From the NCBI GenBank assembly GCA_022829145.1, contig CM040750.1, positions 3,663,001 to 3,727,000 on the forward strand: DNA of 64,000 bases, written 5' to 3'. This document shows, piece after piece, positions 25,146-37,082 of the stretch. How positions within the stretch are numbered: position 1 is the first letter of the stretch; every line of letters begins with the position of its first letter. The translations under genes and the position numbers were made by a program. Below the pieces are notes generated by a model. That model was not told the origin of the DNA. It did not search any database and saw only the letters and a program-made list of their open reading frames with translations. Source of the DNA: Albula goreensis (taxonomy: Eukaryota; Chordata; Actinopteri; Albuliformes; Albulidae).

Positions 25146-25773
25146 TTAAACCTCTATCCTCTGTTTGCCATTAGGCACTGCTTTGGTCCATTTCATTTTT
25201 CTTTATTAAACGCTTGTTTGCATTTACACGCATATTCATTTACACACTATTATTTCTATCAAAATAAACTAGATAAATATCTCTTTCACATTCTTGTTCA
25301 AAATTCACAGTGATTTTTTTCATATACTACGTATGTCATTAAATGAATTGCACATTCTAAAGAAAAAGATACTAAATAATGGTTTAAAATGAATTCCCCT
25401 TTTTTAATAATTTATTGGCAAAAAATCCCTTCATTTTTCTCTGCGAGGACAGCACCCTACCACCCTCTGTAGGCCAGCTGCCACTGCTCCCAACAATGGG
25501 ACTGTAAAATAAATAATCCAACTTGATTGTCACCCATTTCCTCAGCATGTCTAGATGTAAATCAGCATGATCTGTATGGTCGCCGGAAACGTAACCATAA
25601 TGAAAACATAAATGATGCCAGAGCATATGTATGGCTCCTTCTTTATATTGATCTTATCTTCTATATATTGATATATATCTATATTGATAATCATGTCAAG
25701 TCCACCACATTCAAAAGTAACTAGGAAAATGGAACCAGATTATGACAAACTGTTATTGAACAGAATCTAGAAC
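25142..25773. other. Unannotated AT-rich sequence
   Basis: No feature is seen beyond a short TATA-rich stretch near 25655-25690. Confidence 0.4.
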
Positions 25774-25850
25774 AGTGGTTCTTAAACTCAGCCCTGTGGA
25801 CCCACCGAGTATTCTGGTTTTCATTTCAACCCTAACTGCAGTACCAGAAT
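25774..25850 (+). mobile_element. hAT-like left terminus, fragment
   Basis: The sequence cagtggttcttaaactcagc followed by a cctgtggaccca block matches the style of CAGTGGTTCTCAAACT hAT-like repeats common in vertebrates. The opposite end was not found, so this is a fragment or a truncated MITE. The family call is from memory of the terminus only. Confidence 0.4.
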
Positions 25851-26183
25851 TGTAAAAAGCTATTCATTTTTCTTAATTAGGGACTTTTCAAGTTTAGATG
25901 GATTATTTACCATAATAAGCTATATTATGTAAGAAGTCTGGTGCAATCTTGCAAGCAAATATGTAAAAAAGGTAACAGTTTTCTTACCCAGTATAATTAG
26001 AGCCCATTATCATTTGTTTTGCCTTTTAATTCTTCATTATCAACCAAATGGTTAGATGTGTGTCCTTTACTAGTTAGGAGCCCATTTATTCACTTCAATA
26101 TTTCAAATGATTTGTTAAAACATTGTAATTGCATCCACAATGTGAATATGGGATATTTATTCTTTATGACATGTATATATATG
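25851..26183. other. Unannotated sequence
   Basis: Nothing recognised between the hAT-like terminus and the Tc1 element. Confidence 0.4.
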
Positions 26184-26935
26184 CACACCAGTCAGCCATA
26201 ACATTATGACCACTGGCAGGTGAAGTTAATAACACTGATTATCTCGTTATCATGGCACCTGTCAGTGGGTGGGATATATTAGGCAGCAAGTGAACATTTT
26301 GTCCCCGAAAAATCGGCAGGCATAAGGATTTGAGTGACTTTGACAAGGGCCAAGTTGTGATGCCTGATGACTGGGTCAGAGCATCTCCAAAACTGCAGTT
26401 CTTGTGGGGTGTTCCTGGTCTGCAGTGGTCAGTCCCTATCAAAAGTGGTCCAAGGAAGGAAAAGCAGTGAACCAGCAACATTGATGCATGTGGAGAGCAA
26501 AGGCTGGCCCGTGTGGTCTGATCCAATAGACAAGCAACTGTAACTCAAATTGCTGAAAAAGTTAATGCTGGTTCCGATAGAAAGGTGTCAGAAGACACAG
26601 TGCATCTCAATTTGTTGCGTATGGGGCTGCGTAGCCGCAGACCAGTCAGGGTGCCCATGCTGACCCCTGTCCACAGCCGAAGGCGCCAACAATGGGCACA
26701 TGAGCATCAGAATTGGATCACAGAGCAGTGGAAGAAGGTGGCCTGGTCTGATGAATCATGTTTTCTTTTACATCACGTGGATGGCCGGGTGTGTCACTTA
26801 CCTGGGGAACACATAGCACCAGGATACACTATGGGAAGAAGGCAATCTGGCGGTGGTAGTGTGATGCTTTGGGCAATGTTCTGCTGGGAAGCCTTGGGTC
26901 CTGCCATTTATGTGGATGTGGCTGGTCTGTGTATT
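26184..26935 (+). mobile_element. Tc1-like transposon, 3'-truncated
   Basis: The left end carries cagccataacattatgaccac, a typical terminus of one fish Tc1 group. A transposase frame runs from about 26300, with stops and frameshifts, and is open from 26585. The helix-turn-helix part is visible as TVTQIAEKVNAG. The catalytic core starts with KKVAWSDES, where D is the first catalytic residue, and continues with GGGSVMLWAMFCW. The sequence departs from the family around 26930, before the second D and the E, so the catalytic triad is incomplete and the right terminus is missing. Confidence 0.85.
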
Positions 26936-28937
26936 TCTGATATAATGCAGTTTAAAATGGTAAATAATCCCTCTAACCATGAAAACTGATTTAGCTAATT
27001 AATAAGAGATTTTTAAAGTTCTGGAATGATACATAGGGAGTTCCCAGGACTGAGATAGAACATTTTTAATCTCAGAAAATGAAAATAGTAGGCATCTTTT
27101 TCTGCAGGTAAAAATCAAAAGATCATCAAATATTTTTGAATTACTTCATGCATTAAAAAACTGCTGCCATTTTGTATTTGCACCACATTTGTAAAAATAT
27201 GACATAGGGAAGGTTAAACATCTTGCTTTTCGCTTAGACCACCATATTCTCATTCCTAATCTAGACAGTATTTTCTGTGAGCAATTTATCATTCAGACAC
27301 AATAAAACTGTATTGTGTTAGCGGCTGCTACACACTGAAATGTCTTGCAAAAAAAAAAAAAACGGTACCTAAAGTCTAGCATATTAAATCAGCCCAAGAT
27401 AGTCTTCTATTTCTCGGCATTATTATATATTAAATATGATGGAAGGAGCAGCAGGTTTTATCAAAGGTTGTATACATAAACAACCCTTAAGAAACATATT
27501 TTAGATATATTCCTCAGTTAGAATGTTATCATGTTGTAGTATAAACCTGATTTTCCATTTCAGTTTTTTGTTTAAAGCTAATCTGTTAATCTAGTTTCAG
27601 TTGTGTTAACTGGACATGCTGAAAAACACTGATCTATGGTTCAGCAAAAATGCTACTCTGAACATTAGACATGTTGCACTTTGAATAGATTTATTGACTA
27701 AAATCTGCTTTATACTGTTGCTGCATCACATATATTGCATGAAGTACTGTTTGAGACACTGTAATACAAAACCCTGTATTGGTTCTAAAGTATCTTAAAT
27801 CACTACCTCTATATATGGTTCCACATCAACAGGATCTCTCCAATGAGGGAGCTTGCCATCTTCTAATTATAGCTGTTATTTTCATCAGGTTAATGCAGTC
27901 TCAAACTGATATATGGAGCCAGATGTTCCGATGGCATTCACATGATTCATAGAATGTCACTACTGAAGGCTTTCACATCCCTTCACATCCCTGCCCAAGG
28001 ATTGGGACAATGCAGAAGCTGTGACTCCAAGGGTTACATTTTGAAACTCATTTGTGTCTTACTGAAAATTAAATTGGTAATTTTAGTTTTATTTTAAACA
28101 AGTACTGGTGTGAACCACATTTAGACATTTGACATCAGTGCCAGCATGCAATCTGCAGTTCAAGTCATCTCTTTCTGCAAGGCATTATCTTTCTGCATTT
28201 TTGTAAAAAAACATTTTAATATTCCTGATTTTGAATTAGTGTAATTTAATAGAAAGGAGGTGAAACTGCAGCTGTTACCAATTTATTTTAATAAAATGTA
28301 TGTTTTGCTTTTCATGGCCTTCCAGGAATATAACCCCCTAGGAGTACAATGGGTTTACTGTGCTTGCATCATTCCAGCTGTTGCATCGGATGTTTCTGTT
28401 GCTTCCCAAAGCATGGAATGCTTTCAGTACCTTGGGCAGTGGCACCTTTTTCTACATGCTTACACACCTGTGGCTGACAGATCAATCCAGGCCCTTAACA
28501 GACACTGCTGTTCAAAGCTCTAAACGAATGCATATGTATACCTGGGATGAAGGTGCAAAAACAGGGTGAAGATGTAGCAAATGAGGCCAATTAAGTATTC
28601 ATTGTAATTTATTAAAACCTTCAGTAATTGCGACTCTTCTCATTGCGTGGGAATTTTTACAATTTCTGAAAGCAAGCAGAAATTTTGACTACAGATACAG
28701 ACTATAGCTGTCACCCAATAAAAGGAATGTTAATAAGTTGATCTCTCTCCTGCATATAGCAGCAGTCATCACGGCCAGAAGAAGATACAGCTGACTGTAC
28801 AGGTTGTGATTATTTGCAAAACAAATAATCACAAATATTGTAGCAAGGTACAGTGGTTCATGTCACGGCAGCTTTATTCTCAGGGGTAACTGTCTACAGA
28901 AAGTGAGAGGGTGGAATGTGTTAGCTTGCTGTAATTA
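26936..28937. other. Unannotated AT-rich sequence
   Basis: No feature is recognised. An A-run lies at 27350-27362. Confidence 0.4.
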
Positions 28938-29164
28938 CCTTGTTCCGGTTGGTGTTAATATTCTTCTGTTGTTGGACCCCACCATTTGTGTTTTTTGCCA
29001 TTATTATATTGTATTATTATATTGCTTTTTGGATGCCGCCTAACATCATGCCATGTTTTCATTGCTTCCTCTACTGTTATACCTAATACATTCATTTTGA
29101 ATATTATGTCATTCCAAAGCTTTCTCCTCTCAGTTGGTGTAATATCTACACTGTAATATGGCAT
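28938..29164 (-). pseudogene. Myb/SANT-like fragment of a Harbinger-type element
   Basis: The minus-strand frame 29164-28955 contains TPTERRKLWNDIIFKMNVLG, followed by ITVEEAMKTWHDVRRHPKSN and a decayed GG-PTTEE motif. That is the W-x(n)-W layout of the Myb/SANT-like proteins that accompany PIF/Harbinger transposases. A GTAATT just past the frame at 28936 could be a splice donor. No transposase or terminal repeats are seen around it. It is an isolated first exon or a broken copy. Confidence 0.65.
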
Positions 29165-31357
29165 TGTGATGCTGTGCCTCGTTGGCCGTACAATCTCTTA
29201 CCTGATCAGTAAATTTAAGCTTTATTTTTCTTTAGGTTCCCTCACTACTTTCTACTTTTTGCTCCATATCCATTTCGCAGCACCTTGGTATCTGGATGTG
29301 TAAGCATGCCATATCGGACCTTTTTCTGTGGGTCTCCTTTTCTTTGGCCATATCGCTCAGCCCTGGGCTGATGTAAAGTGGAAAATGGAGGAAAGATGTT
29401 TCTTTCTAAAAGACTATCATTACTGCAGTGTGGTAGCTACCACCACACAATATCTACATATCTACACACAAATCTACAGTTGGACAGAAGCAAATGGAAA
29501 AAATATGGAACAACATTACTTTGATGTGATGGATTACATGAATGTAATTACTTACATTGCAGACTTCAAACATTAACACGGCTGACACAAAGATTCACTA
29601 GGACATATGCTACTTTCAACTGGTTTCAACTGGTTCACCTGGTATAGGTCATGATGCATTTAAAGTGGTTCTGTGATAAAAGAAAATTGGTAAGTGACCT
29701 TAAAATTCAAATAAATTTGTTTGTAATAATTAGGTACTGGTCCTTTGTTGAGCTCACGTGTAGTAGATTAAAACAAGGTAATGTCCTAATTTAAAATATA
29801 CATATATTTTGGTATAATATCAGGCTAATATAAATACAGAAACTAAACTGTTTTTAACTGATTGCATAGTATGTTTTCCCTTTTGTATATTTAATTACAT
29901 TTATTATTTTAAAACAAGTGAATCCAGTTACCATGAAATATTAATCTGATGTAAGTCACAAACCTTAAGTATTCTTTACTTTAATACATGCAAATGACAG
30001 TATAGTGCCACCTACAACTTTATTTATGAAACTGATATAAGCAAACATAATCAATGCATATGTTTACCACTGGCACACCACTAGTCATATGCAGTATTAC
30101 ACCATTTTTAAATATGCCTTTATTAAGTTTTAAGTGTTATGTTTAAATGTCATGTTTTGATTGTGATGTCTAAGTATCTGCACCAGACCCATCCACCCAT
30201 GTGTCAAAATGTCTGTACCAGCCAAAACCCACACTCTGGAAAGCAAAACATACCTGAAAGGATGCTTTGGTGAAGCAATAAAGGAGATTCTAAGTGTTTG
30301 TTTCTGTACATTCCACTGTTTTGTAGGTAGTAGCAACAATCACTTTCAGCACCACTGCACTGTGTCCATACTTCAGGGCTTTTAAGGCAATGGAAAACCT
30401 TTAAAACATTACATAACCCACCCTTATTGCACTCAGCTGTCACTAGGGCTGACAAATGTCCCCAACGCTAGCCTGGAAAAATGAGCTCTCAATCCCACAG
30501 ACAGGCCTGAAGCTTTCTGTTTCAGTGTGCCATTTTAATAACATGCATTACTAAACATATATAAAAAGTATTTCTCCCCTGGAAACATTGTCATGTTTTT
30601 CTCTCACTCTGAAATTCTGCATAATGGCAAAATAGGATTACTTCTAAAAGTGCTGCAGTGCAATTTATTTTTTTTTAAATGATTGGCTCCTTTAATATAT
30701 ATAGACTGAAACTCAGAAGGGTTGAATTTCATCTGTTTTACAGTCCCCATGTAATTAAAATAGAACACCTATGCACAGACAGCAACTTAATGCAATTTTC
30801 ATACATCTGTATTCAGAGCTGTCATATTTTATGGGATTACTCAATTTCAGACTTCAAAGAGCGACTGGAGTATTGATGGAGGTACTTACCAAAATAGTAA
30901 GGTTCTGCTTTTTACATTGCTGTTTGTCAGGGTTTTTTTTTTTTTTTTTTTTTACCACTTATCAAAGTGTCTTAGTGGTTCCTGGCATATCAAGCTTTTA
31001 AAAATACTTTTTTCACTCTTAGTTTGAGTCTGGCACTCAAATGATGTCGTCTCAACTGACAACTCCCTTAATTTTTTTTTTTTTTTTTTTGGCAATTGTT
31101 ACCCATAGATGTAGACTGCAAAAATCCACCCCCTATCATTTAAATCCAGGAAGAGTCATGCACTTTGAATTTGGAACATCCTCTTTCTCGAAAGTTAACC
31201 TCTGGCCTAAGAGCTTTAAACTTTGTAATTATTACCTATATGCAGTGCAGCACTAGGCCAACTGTTTTTTAAACATCGGTAGATATTAATTCAGGTTATA
31301 GAATGCAGAATTAGGTCAGAAAATGGTACAAAGATGTAAGATCTGATCAACATGTTG
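29165..31357. other. Unannotated AT-rich sequence
   Basis: No gene is recognised. T-runs lie at about 30932-30953 and 31072-31090 and may be retroposon tails, but I could not identify bodies beside them. Confidence 0.4.
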
Positions 31358-32324
31358 ATCAAATGTAGAGATGGGTGAAATGAAACGGCGCTCCGAAGCT
31401 GTGTCGAATCATTCGAAGCAGCTGTGTTTCGTCACACTGCTCCAGAGGCCCCCAACCAAAGCACGCTCTTAATGTCATCACATTTCCTACTTGACATAAC
31501 GGACAAGATCAAATGTGGAGCTTTTCCGACAGTTTACAGCATCAGAAGTAAAGTCAATTATGTTTTGTGTTTAATCAAAGACTCATTATTGACAATGTTT
31601 ATGTCTTGTCTATCATGTTTGTTGCAGTTTTCTCTTGTTTCGTAAATTCCCCAGTTAGTACAGAAAAGGTGAATAAAATCACGGAAACTATGTGTGGAGT
31701 TGGTGTTTAAATGTTACAGGCTATCAAACTCTCAAGCACACGCTGTCTGGAGATCATAGCCTTAATAATATTCAAAGGCTTCTGACGTAATTTGAAACAT
31801 AGGCTACTATCCGAAAAACTGCAACTGTTCGCCTTCCTGAAGCTTGAATTCTTGTGAGGTTTTTTTTGTACATCAATGGACCTCTCAGAGACTTTGAGTG
31901 AAATATCCCATAGAAGGCTATACCCCAGCTAACAGTTGTTGGTTGTCAGAACATTGTCAGAACCTTAAATAAAATATTCCTTGAATCTTTGATGTATTTT
32001 CTTAATGTTCCTTGCATGTTATTTACCTGGAATGTTTCCTTGTGGCCATAACATAACTTGTTCCGAACCATGTGAAATCTTAGAATGTTAACGGCATGTT
32101 TACATTATAACATTATGTCAAACCCCACTGAAATATGACCTATATTTTCCCCTATCTTATGGGTCCATTTTCGATTAGCTGGGACCAGGGTATTCTTGGA
32201 ATAAGACACTACATAAGTAATTAAATAACTACAAATAACGCACATTACCTTGAGATCTTCGTGAGAACGTATAGTTTTCTGCAAAATTCGAAGTCATTTC
32301 TGTCTCAGGAAATTAAATGTAGAA

Positions 32325-32329
32325 TTGTG

Positions 32330-32361
<32 letters not shown>

Positions 32362-32370
32362 TGCGTGTGT
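32325..32370. repeat. (TG)n(TGCG)n microsatellite
   Basis: A run of GT dinucleotides passes into about six GTGC units and back to GT, inside the composite hAT. Confidence 0.97.
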
Positions 32371-32689
32371 TTTAGGTTTGTAATCTATCTGCGGTCATTT
32401 TTTTACGACAGTGCAAAAAGTTACATATAGGCTGTGCTTTACCTTTGCTAATATGGCTTTCTCTTGCAAGCTACATGCGGCATAATAACCAGAAGCAAAT
32501 ACCCAGTTTTAAAGTTGTTCCTATTTTATGAAAGCTTGTTTATTACAATGACATTTGAGGGACTATTTTATAGTTTATAACCAGATACTAATGTCCAATT
32601 CTTCAAATCAAACTTATTGCAGGCTACTTGTAATGATATTTTGCCTACATCACCAGCAGATGTCCCCAACACAAGTGTTTTGAAACAGT

Positions 32690-33660
32690 TCATGGTTCCC
32701 ATGAGTGAGCTGGCAAAGTGTTTAGTAGCTGTCTTGATTGTTCCAAAATATCAGCTGTGTCAGTGTTTCGAGACATTCCTAATTGTTTCAGTGTGAAGTA
32801 ACGGTGCAGTGTTTCCAAACTGTTTTAATTGTTTCAAAGTGTCAGATGACGTGGCAGTTTTTCTTCATAATTGCATCTTAATTACGTCTTAATTGTTCCT
32901 AAGAGTCAGCTGCATTTGTGTTTGGAGACCGTCCTAATTGTTTCAAAATGTCAGTCAACGATGCAGTGTTTCAAAACATTTTTGTTTCAAAGTGTCAGAT
33001 GACATTACAGTTTTTCGAAGCACTATTAATTGTTCCTAAGAGTCTGCGGCGTTACTATTTCCAGACAGTCTCATTTGTTCGGAAGCCCCAGTATACATTT
33101 TTCAAAAGTATCAACTGTGCCAACTATTTGCATACAACCTTAATTGTTCCTAAGCAACATCTGCATCATAACTTACAGTCATAACTGAAAGAAATCACAA
33201 TTGTTTGGAAGAGTCAGCTGTGATAGTATGGGCATAAATTACGTGGGATGAGGGGTTGTAACCCCCCCAATGATCAATACCGGCTAATACAACCCCTCTC
33301 CCCCTCCCCCAAAAATAATCATATCATCATACATGGGTGGAGACCTCAAGCCCCCAAGCCCCCAAGCCCCCCAAAGTGACACCCCTGATAGTGCTTTGAA
33401 ACTATTTTAATTGTTCCGAAGCAACAACTGTTAACTGGGCCACAGGTGATGTTGCAGTGGTTCAAAACAGTCCTAACTGTTTCAAAGCCTCAATTAACGG
33501 TGCAGTATTTTGAAGCAGTTTTAATTGTTTCAAAGCTTCTGATGACGTGGCAGTGTTTCGAGACAGTCCTAATTGTTTCAAAGCCTCAATTAAAGGTGCA
33601 GTGTTTCAACAGAGTCTTAATTGTTCTGAGGCCCCAGCTATGCTAAGGTTTCGTCACAAT
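32690..33660 (+). repeat. Degenerate 48-bp minisatellite
   Basis: Units of about 46-48 bp repeat the pattern gacagtcctaattgtttcaa, then agcctcagatgacg and tggcagtgttt. The clearest units are at 33446-33646, where one frame repeats a 16-codon motif (F-x-x-V-L-x-V-S-K-P-Q-L). The array is broken by the insert at 33228-33385. Stray units recur inverted near 34070-34190 and direct near 34670-34790. The periodic open frame is a by-product of a unit divisible by three, not a likely protein. Confidence 0.8.
33228..33385. mobile_element. 158-bp insertion inside the minisatellite
   Basis: It begins atgggcataaattacgtggg and ends agtgacacccc. A 7-bp direct repeat, tgatagt, flanks it at 33221-33227 and 33386-33392, which marks it as an insertion. 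C-runs fill its middle. I do not recognise the family. Confidence 0.55.
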
Positions 33661-33726
33661 CTGAGCCTTTCCAATGCATCATCGTTGTCAATTGGTTTAA
33701 TGCATTTTCCCCCATTATCAGTCAAA

Positions 33727-33805
33727 ATAGTCTGATGGCTAAAGCTCTGGGGTTCTGTTTGTGACCTTTAGCAATGTTCTACTTTCCGAATCTGAACTAC
33801 AATGT
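33727..33805 (+). other. tRNA-like box A/box B pair inside the composite element
   Basis: The phrase agtctgatggctaaagctct resembles a tRNA D-arm/box A, and tttccgaatctgaacta about 50 bases on resembles a T-arm/box B. The duplicated module at 34845-34915 repeats the layout with tagtccaatggttaacggtc and gaattcgaacta. The fold is imperfect and it is not a functional tRNA. The resemblance may reflect a tRNA-derived piece captured by the element, or chance. Confidence 0.3.
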
Positions 33806-33884
33806 CTTTTCGCTGTTATCAATAGGATGCAATACTTAATTTATTTATGACTTAATTTATTTAGTGAGTGCTTGCTAGTTTTGG

Positions 33885-34390
33885 TAGTGTCTGTAACATG
33901 TAACACCAGCTCCACACATGGTTTTTGTGATTTTATTAACCTTATTAATCTGTCTTTACTGGGGAACTGACCTTATAAAACAAGAGGAAACAACAAAGAT
34001 GATAGGCAAGATATAAACCTAGTCACTGCTTTACAACATAACATAATTAACTTTTCTTCTTACGATTAAGTCTCGAAACACTACCACGTCATCTGACACT
34101 TTGAAACAATTAAGACTGTGTTCAAACGTTAGCACAGCTGACACTTAGGAACAATCAAGACTGTTTCCAAACGCTTTGGCTGCTGACTCAGGACAAGGAA
34201 CTGTTTTTTTTTTTTTTTTTTTCGAAATACTTGTGATGGGGACATCTGCTGGTGACATAAATGTATGTCTTAACAAATAATCTGCAATAAGTCTGCATTG
34301 AACAATTGGACATAGGTAATGATATATTGGGATATAAAACAGTTCAAGCATCTTGTAGCTGCATAATCTCATGTTCATATATTTTATGAC
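33885..34390 (-). repeat. Inverted internal module of the composite hAT
   Basis: Read on the minus strand, this block contains the same landmarks as 31600-31725 (ctatcat...aataaaatcac...gtgtggag-tggtgtt) and 32600-32680 (caccagcagatgtcccc). Their order is swapped, as if taken from the junction of two tandem copies. Confidence 0.6.
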
Positions 34391-34489
34391 CCTCTTAAAA
34401 ATAGATGATCCTCAGTGGTCTAGCAAATATGACACATAACCTATGTTATCATTTCACTAATATAGCTTCCTCCTGCAAGTTACATGCTG

Positions 34490-34930
34490 CATAACAACCA
34501 GAACATTAATATTGTGAATGTAAGTGGCCTAGTTTAAAATACCATTTCAAAGTTGTTGCTGTTTAATAAAATGTATTATCGTAACATTTGAGGAAGTATA
34601 TTATACTGGTTTATAACCCTAAACTAATGTCCACTTCTTCAAAGCAGACTTAAAATCAGCTACCAAAGCATTTGGAAACAGTCTTCAAATGGTGTGGCAG
34701 TGTTTCGAAACACTTTTAATTGTTTTGAAGCTTCAGATGACGTGGCAGTATTTAATTGTTTCAAAGCATCAGATAATGTTTCGAAACTATCTGAGCCAGT
34801 CCAATGCATTCGCATTGTCAATTTTTTCAATCCCTTATGTAGTCCAATGGTTAACGGTCTGATCTGCCATTTGTGAGTAAAAGCGTTGTTTGAATTCGAA
34901 CTACTAAGTCAATTCACTTTTATCGCATAA
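34490..34930 (+). repeat. Direct internal module of the composite hAT
   Basis: It repeats 32480-32620 (cataa-aaccaga...aaagttgtt...taatgtcca-ttcttcaaa) and then 33655-33830 (ctgagcc--tccaatgcat...cattgtcaatt). The minisatellite between them is mostly lost. Confidence 0.6.
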
Positions 34931-35769
34931 TACTTCGCCAGCAGGCTATGTACCTTGTGAATGTGTGTATATGGAGTAACTCAATAAAATAGGACCCACC
35001 AACTGGGACAAAGCCTTCAGGCTGGTTTTAAAGTTTCTCTTGAGGGAATAATCCATCCGCTGATTTTTGTAGGCTACCAGCAAATGTTATTATCACAAGT
35101 GCTTTGAAACAAGTATAACTGTTGTGATACATCAGCTATATGATTCAAAGCCTTGAATAGACAGCAGTTAGAAATTCTTCGGTTTTCTCCTTTGCTTCTC
35201 AGGGAAAGCCTGTTCGGTCATGTCTGGTGTCGCTATTATTCACATCCTCTGCATTCTCAAATAAATAGATTTAAAAAGAAATTATGGCAGATCTTTTTAA
35301 ATTGGCGATTCATTGTTGCAATTGGGAAATGATCACGATGAAACACATGGTTGTTTAACTTAGCTTTGTCCTGTTGTCTAAATGTTCCAATTTATCATTT
35401 GGTGTAAACAATGACTTCGTCCTTAGTTCAGGACATTTCACCCAGATAATCACATCACAGTTTATGTTTCTCCTATTTGAATAATCAAATGTAAGAAAAT
35501 GTGTAGTAAACAGACTATTCAGAAAATACAGAAAGTGTAATTTCAAACAGCTACCCAGCCAGATTTGAACTTCTTACGTTGCAAAAGACAGCCACAAATT
35601 CTTCTCAAAGAACCACAGGAAACTTCTGTTGTAGGGCTGCATTATGCGTATTTGTTCATGGTGACGTAACACCCATCTGGGTGAAGCGTCGGAGCATCGA
35701 TACATTTTGCAATGCTTCAATTGTGTCAACTGTTTCAGAAGCCTCGGTTTCACCATCACTGATCAAATG

Positions 35770-36300
35770 TGTATGGTGTAACTAAGGAAAGGAATGATCA
35801 CAATAAAAAAAACTGTGGACTTGCATGCTATTTTCCATAAAATTGCTTAAATGCAGCCCACCAGAAGTAGTGCACTATAATAACATGCCAAAAAGTCATC
35901 ACATTTTGAATTCTGTACTGGGTTATGGGCAGTCAGAAAAGACAGGAAAATTGTCACTTTGAACAGAGCGGAGCTATGCGCAAACAGCAGTTGTACATAC
36001 TTCTCTCTCTCTCTGCCACAGTGCCAAGAGTAAAAATGCTACCACAGTCAGCCTCCAATGGGTGTCCTAGGGTAAGAACCTTGGAAGAGACAAATCAATG
36101 TTTGATTTCATTATTCCATGAATAATGAAATCAATGGGCCATTACCCAACCGAGCATGAGGCAAAGCATACTGGGAGACAACTGCTCTCAAACTGCAGCA
36201 TTGTCATACTTGTGTTTGTAAGGACACAGACTGGGATCCAATTGTGGTCAGGCAAACACAGCAATGGACAGCACAGGCTTAGTAAAGTCTCAAGAACAAT
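35770..36300. other. Unannotated sequence
   Basis: Nothing recognised between the two transposons. A short CT-run lies near 36002-36015. Confidence 0.4.
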
Positions 36301-37079
36301 GGCTGCGTTCCAATACTTTTTTGCTCGTCTCCTCCTTTCCTCCCCTCCTTTCCTACCCCGGAAGTATGCCGGAAATATGTGGAGGAAAGGAGGGGAGGAA
36401 ACGAGTGGAGGAGGGGAGGAAAGGAGGAGATGAATCGAAAGTTGGAACAGCTAATCCGATTCGCCCGTCATCAAAGTCGACGTCGGCTATTGATGAAGTA
36501 GTAATTTCGAACGACTCCGAGGATACCAAAGCCAATCACACTTCTCTAACACCACCAGCCCTGTTCCTGCATTAAAATATGAATGTTAGTTTCTCGCATT
36601 CTGCTCATGATGTAACATAAGCATTTCTACCATATTTACCACAACATGAACTCGCTCAATTTTACATCGGTAAAATGACCATTTGTATCTGAAAAACATG
36701 AATATATCGCATCAAGTGGTTATGTTCGGAAACACAAAAGTTTTCTCTTTAATGTAAATTGCCTGATTACTGTTTACTGTTCTGGCACTAATATTCAGGT
36801 GTTGGTCAATCCCTTGTCATGTTTTAGAACTTTTCGATGGTGAAATATTCTGTGGGATGGTCATTTAATCTGACTGGTCGTGAGCACAGTGATGTCACGC
36901 AGAAATGTGAAAAGACTTCCGCGGTAGGATACATCAATGTATCCTCCGTTTGGAGGAGACGAAAAAGGAGGAAAGGAGGAGGCGAGATTGCACTTTGGAA
37001 CAGTGGAGGAAAGGACACATAATCAGCTTCCGGGGTGGGGAGGAAAGGAGGAGACGAATTTGAGTATTGGAACGCAGCC
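36301..37079. mobile_element. Single-unit copy of the ggctgcgttcc-ended transposon
   Basis: It is a 779-bp element with ends ggctgcgttccaatact and agtattggaacgcagcc. The purine/pyrimidine-rich subterminal blocks and internal landmarks are those of 5407-7044, in reverse orientation. The flanking triplet aat occurs at both ends (36298-36300 and 37080-37082), a possible 3-bp target duplication. It has no coding capacity. Confidence 0.85.
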
Positions 37080-37082
37080 AAT

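Larger units (their letters stand above)
31366..35761. mobile_element. Large composite hAT-type transposon, non-autonomous
   Basis: The left end tagagatgggtgaaa and the right end tttcaccatcactg are inverted partners. They are flanked by an exact 8-bp duplication, atcaaatg, at 31358-31365 and 35762-35769. The 4396-bp interior has no transposase. It holds a 48-bp minisatellite (32690-33660), a (TG)n(TGCG)n tract, a nested 158-bp insert (33228-33385), and several modules repeated in direct or inverted orientation. These are 31672-31725 against the inverse of 33885-33940; 32520-32680 against 34550-34650 and the inverse of 34220-34330; and 33655-33830 against 34785-34925. The hAT assignment rests on the 8-bp duplication and end style. 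Confidence 0.8.

Noticed and set aside
33446-33646. A periodic 16-residue repeat peptide
   Set aside because: The periodicity comes from a 48-bp DNA minisatellite inside a transposon. Other units shift frame and contain stops.
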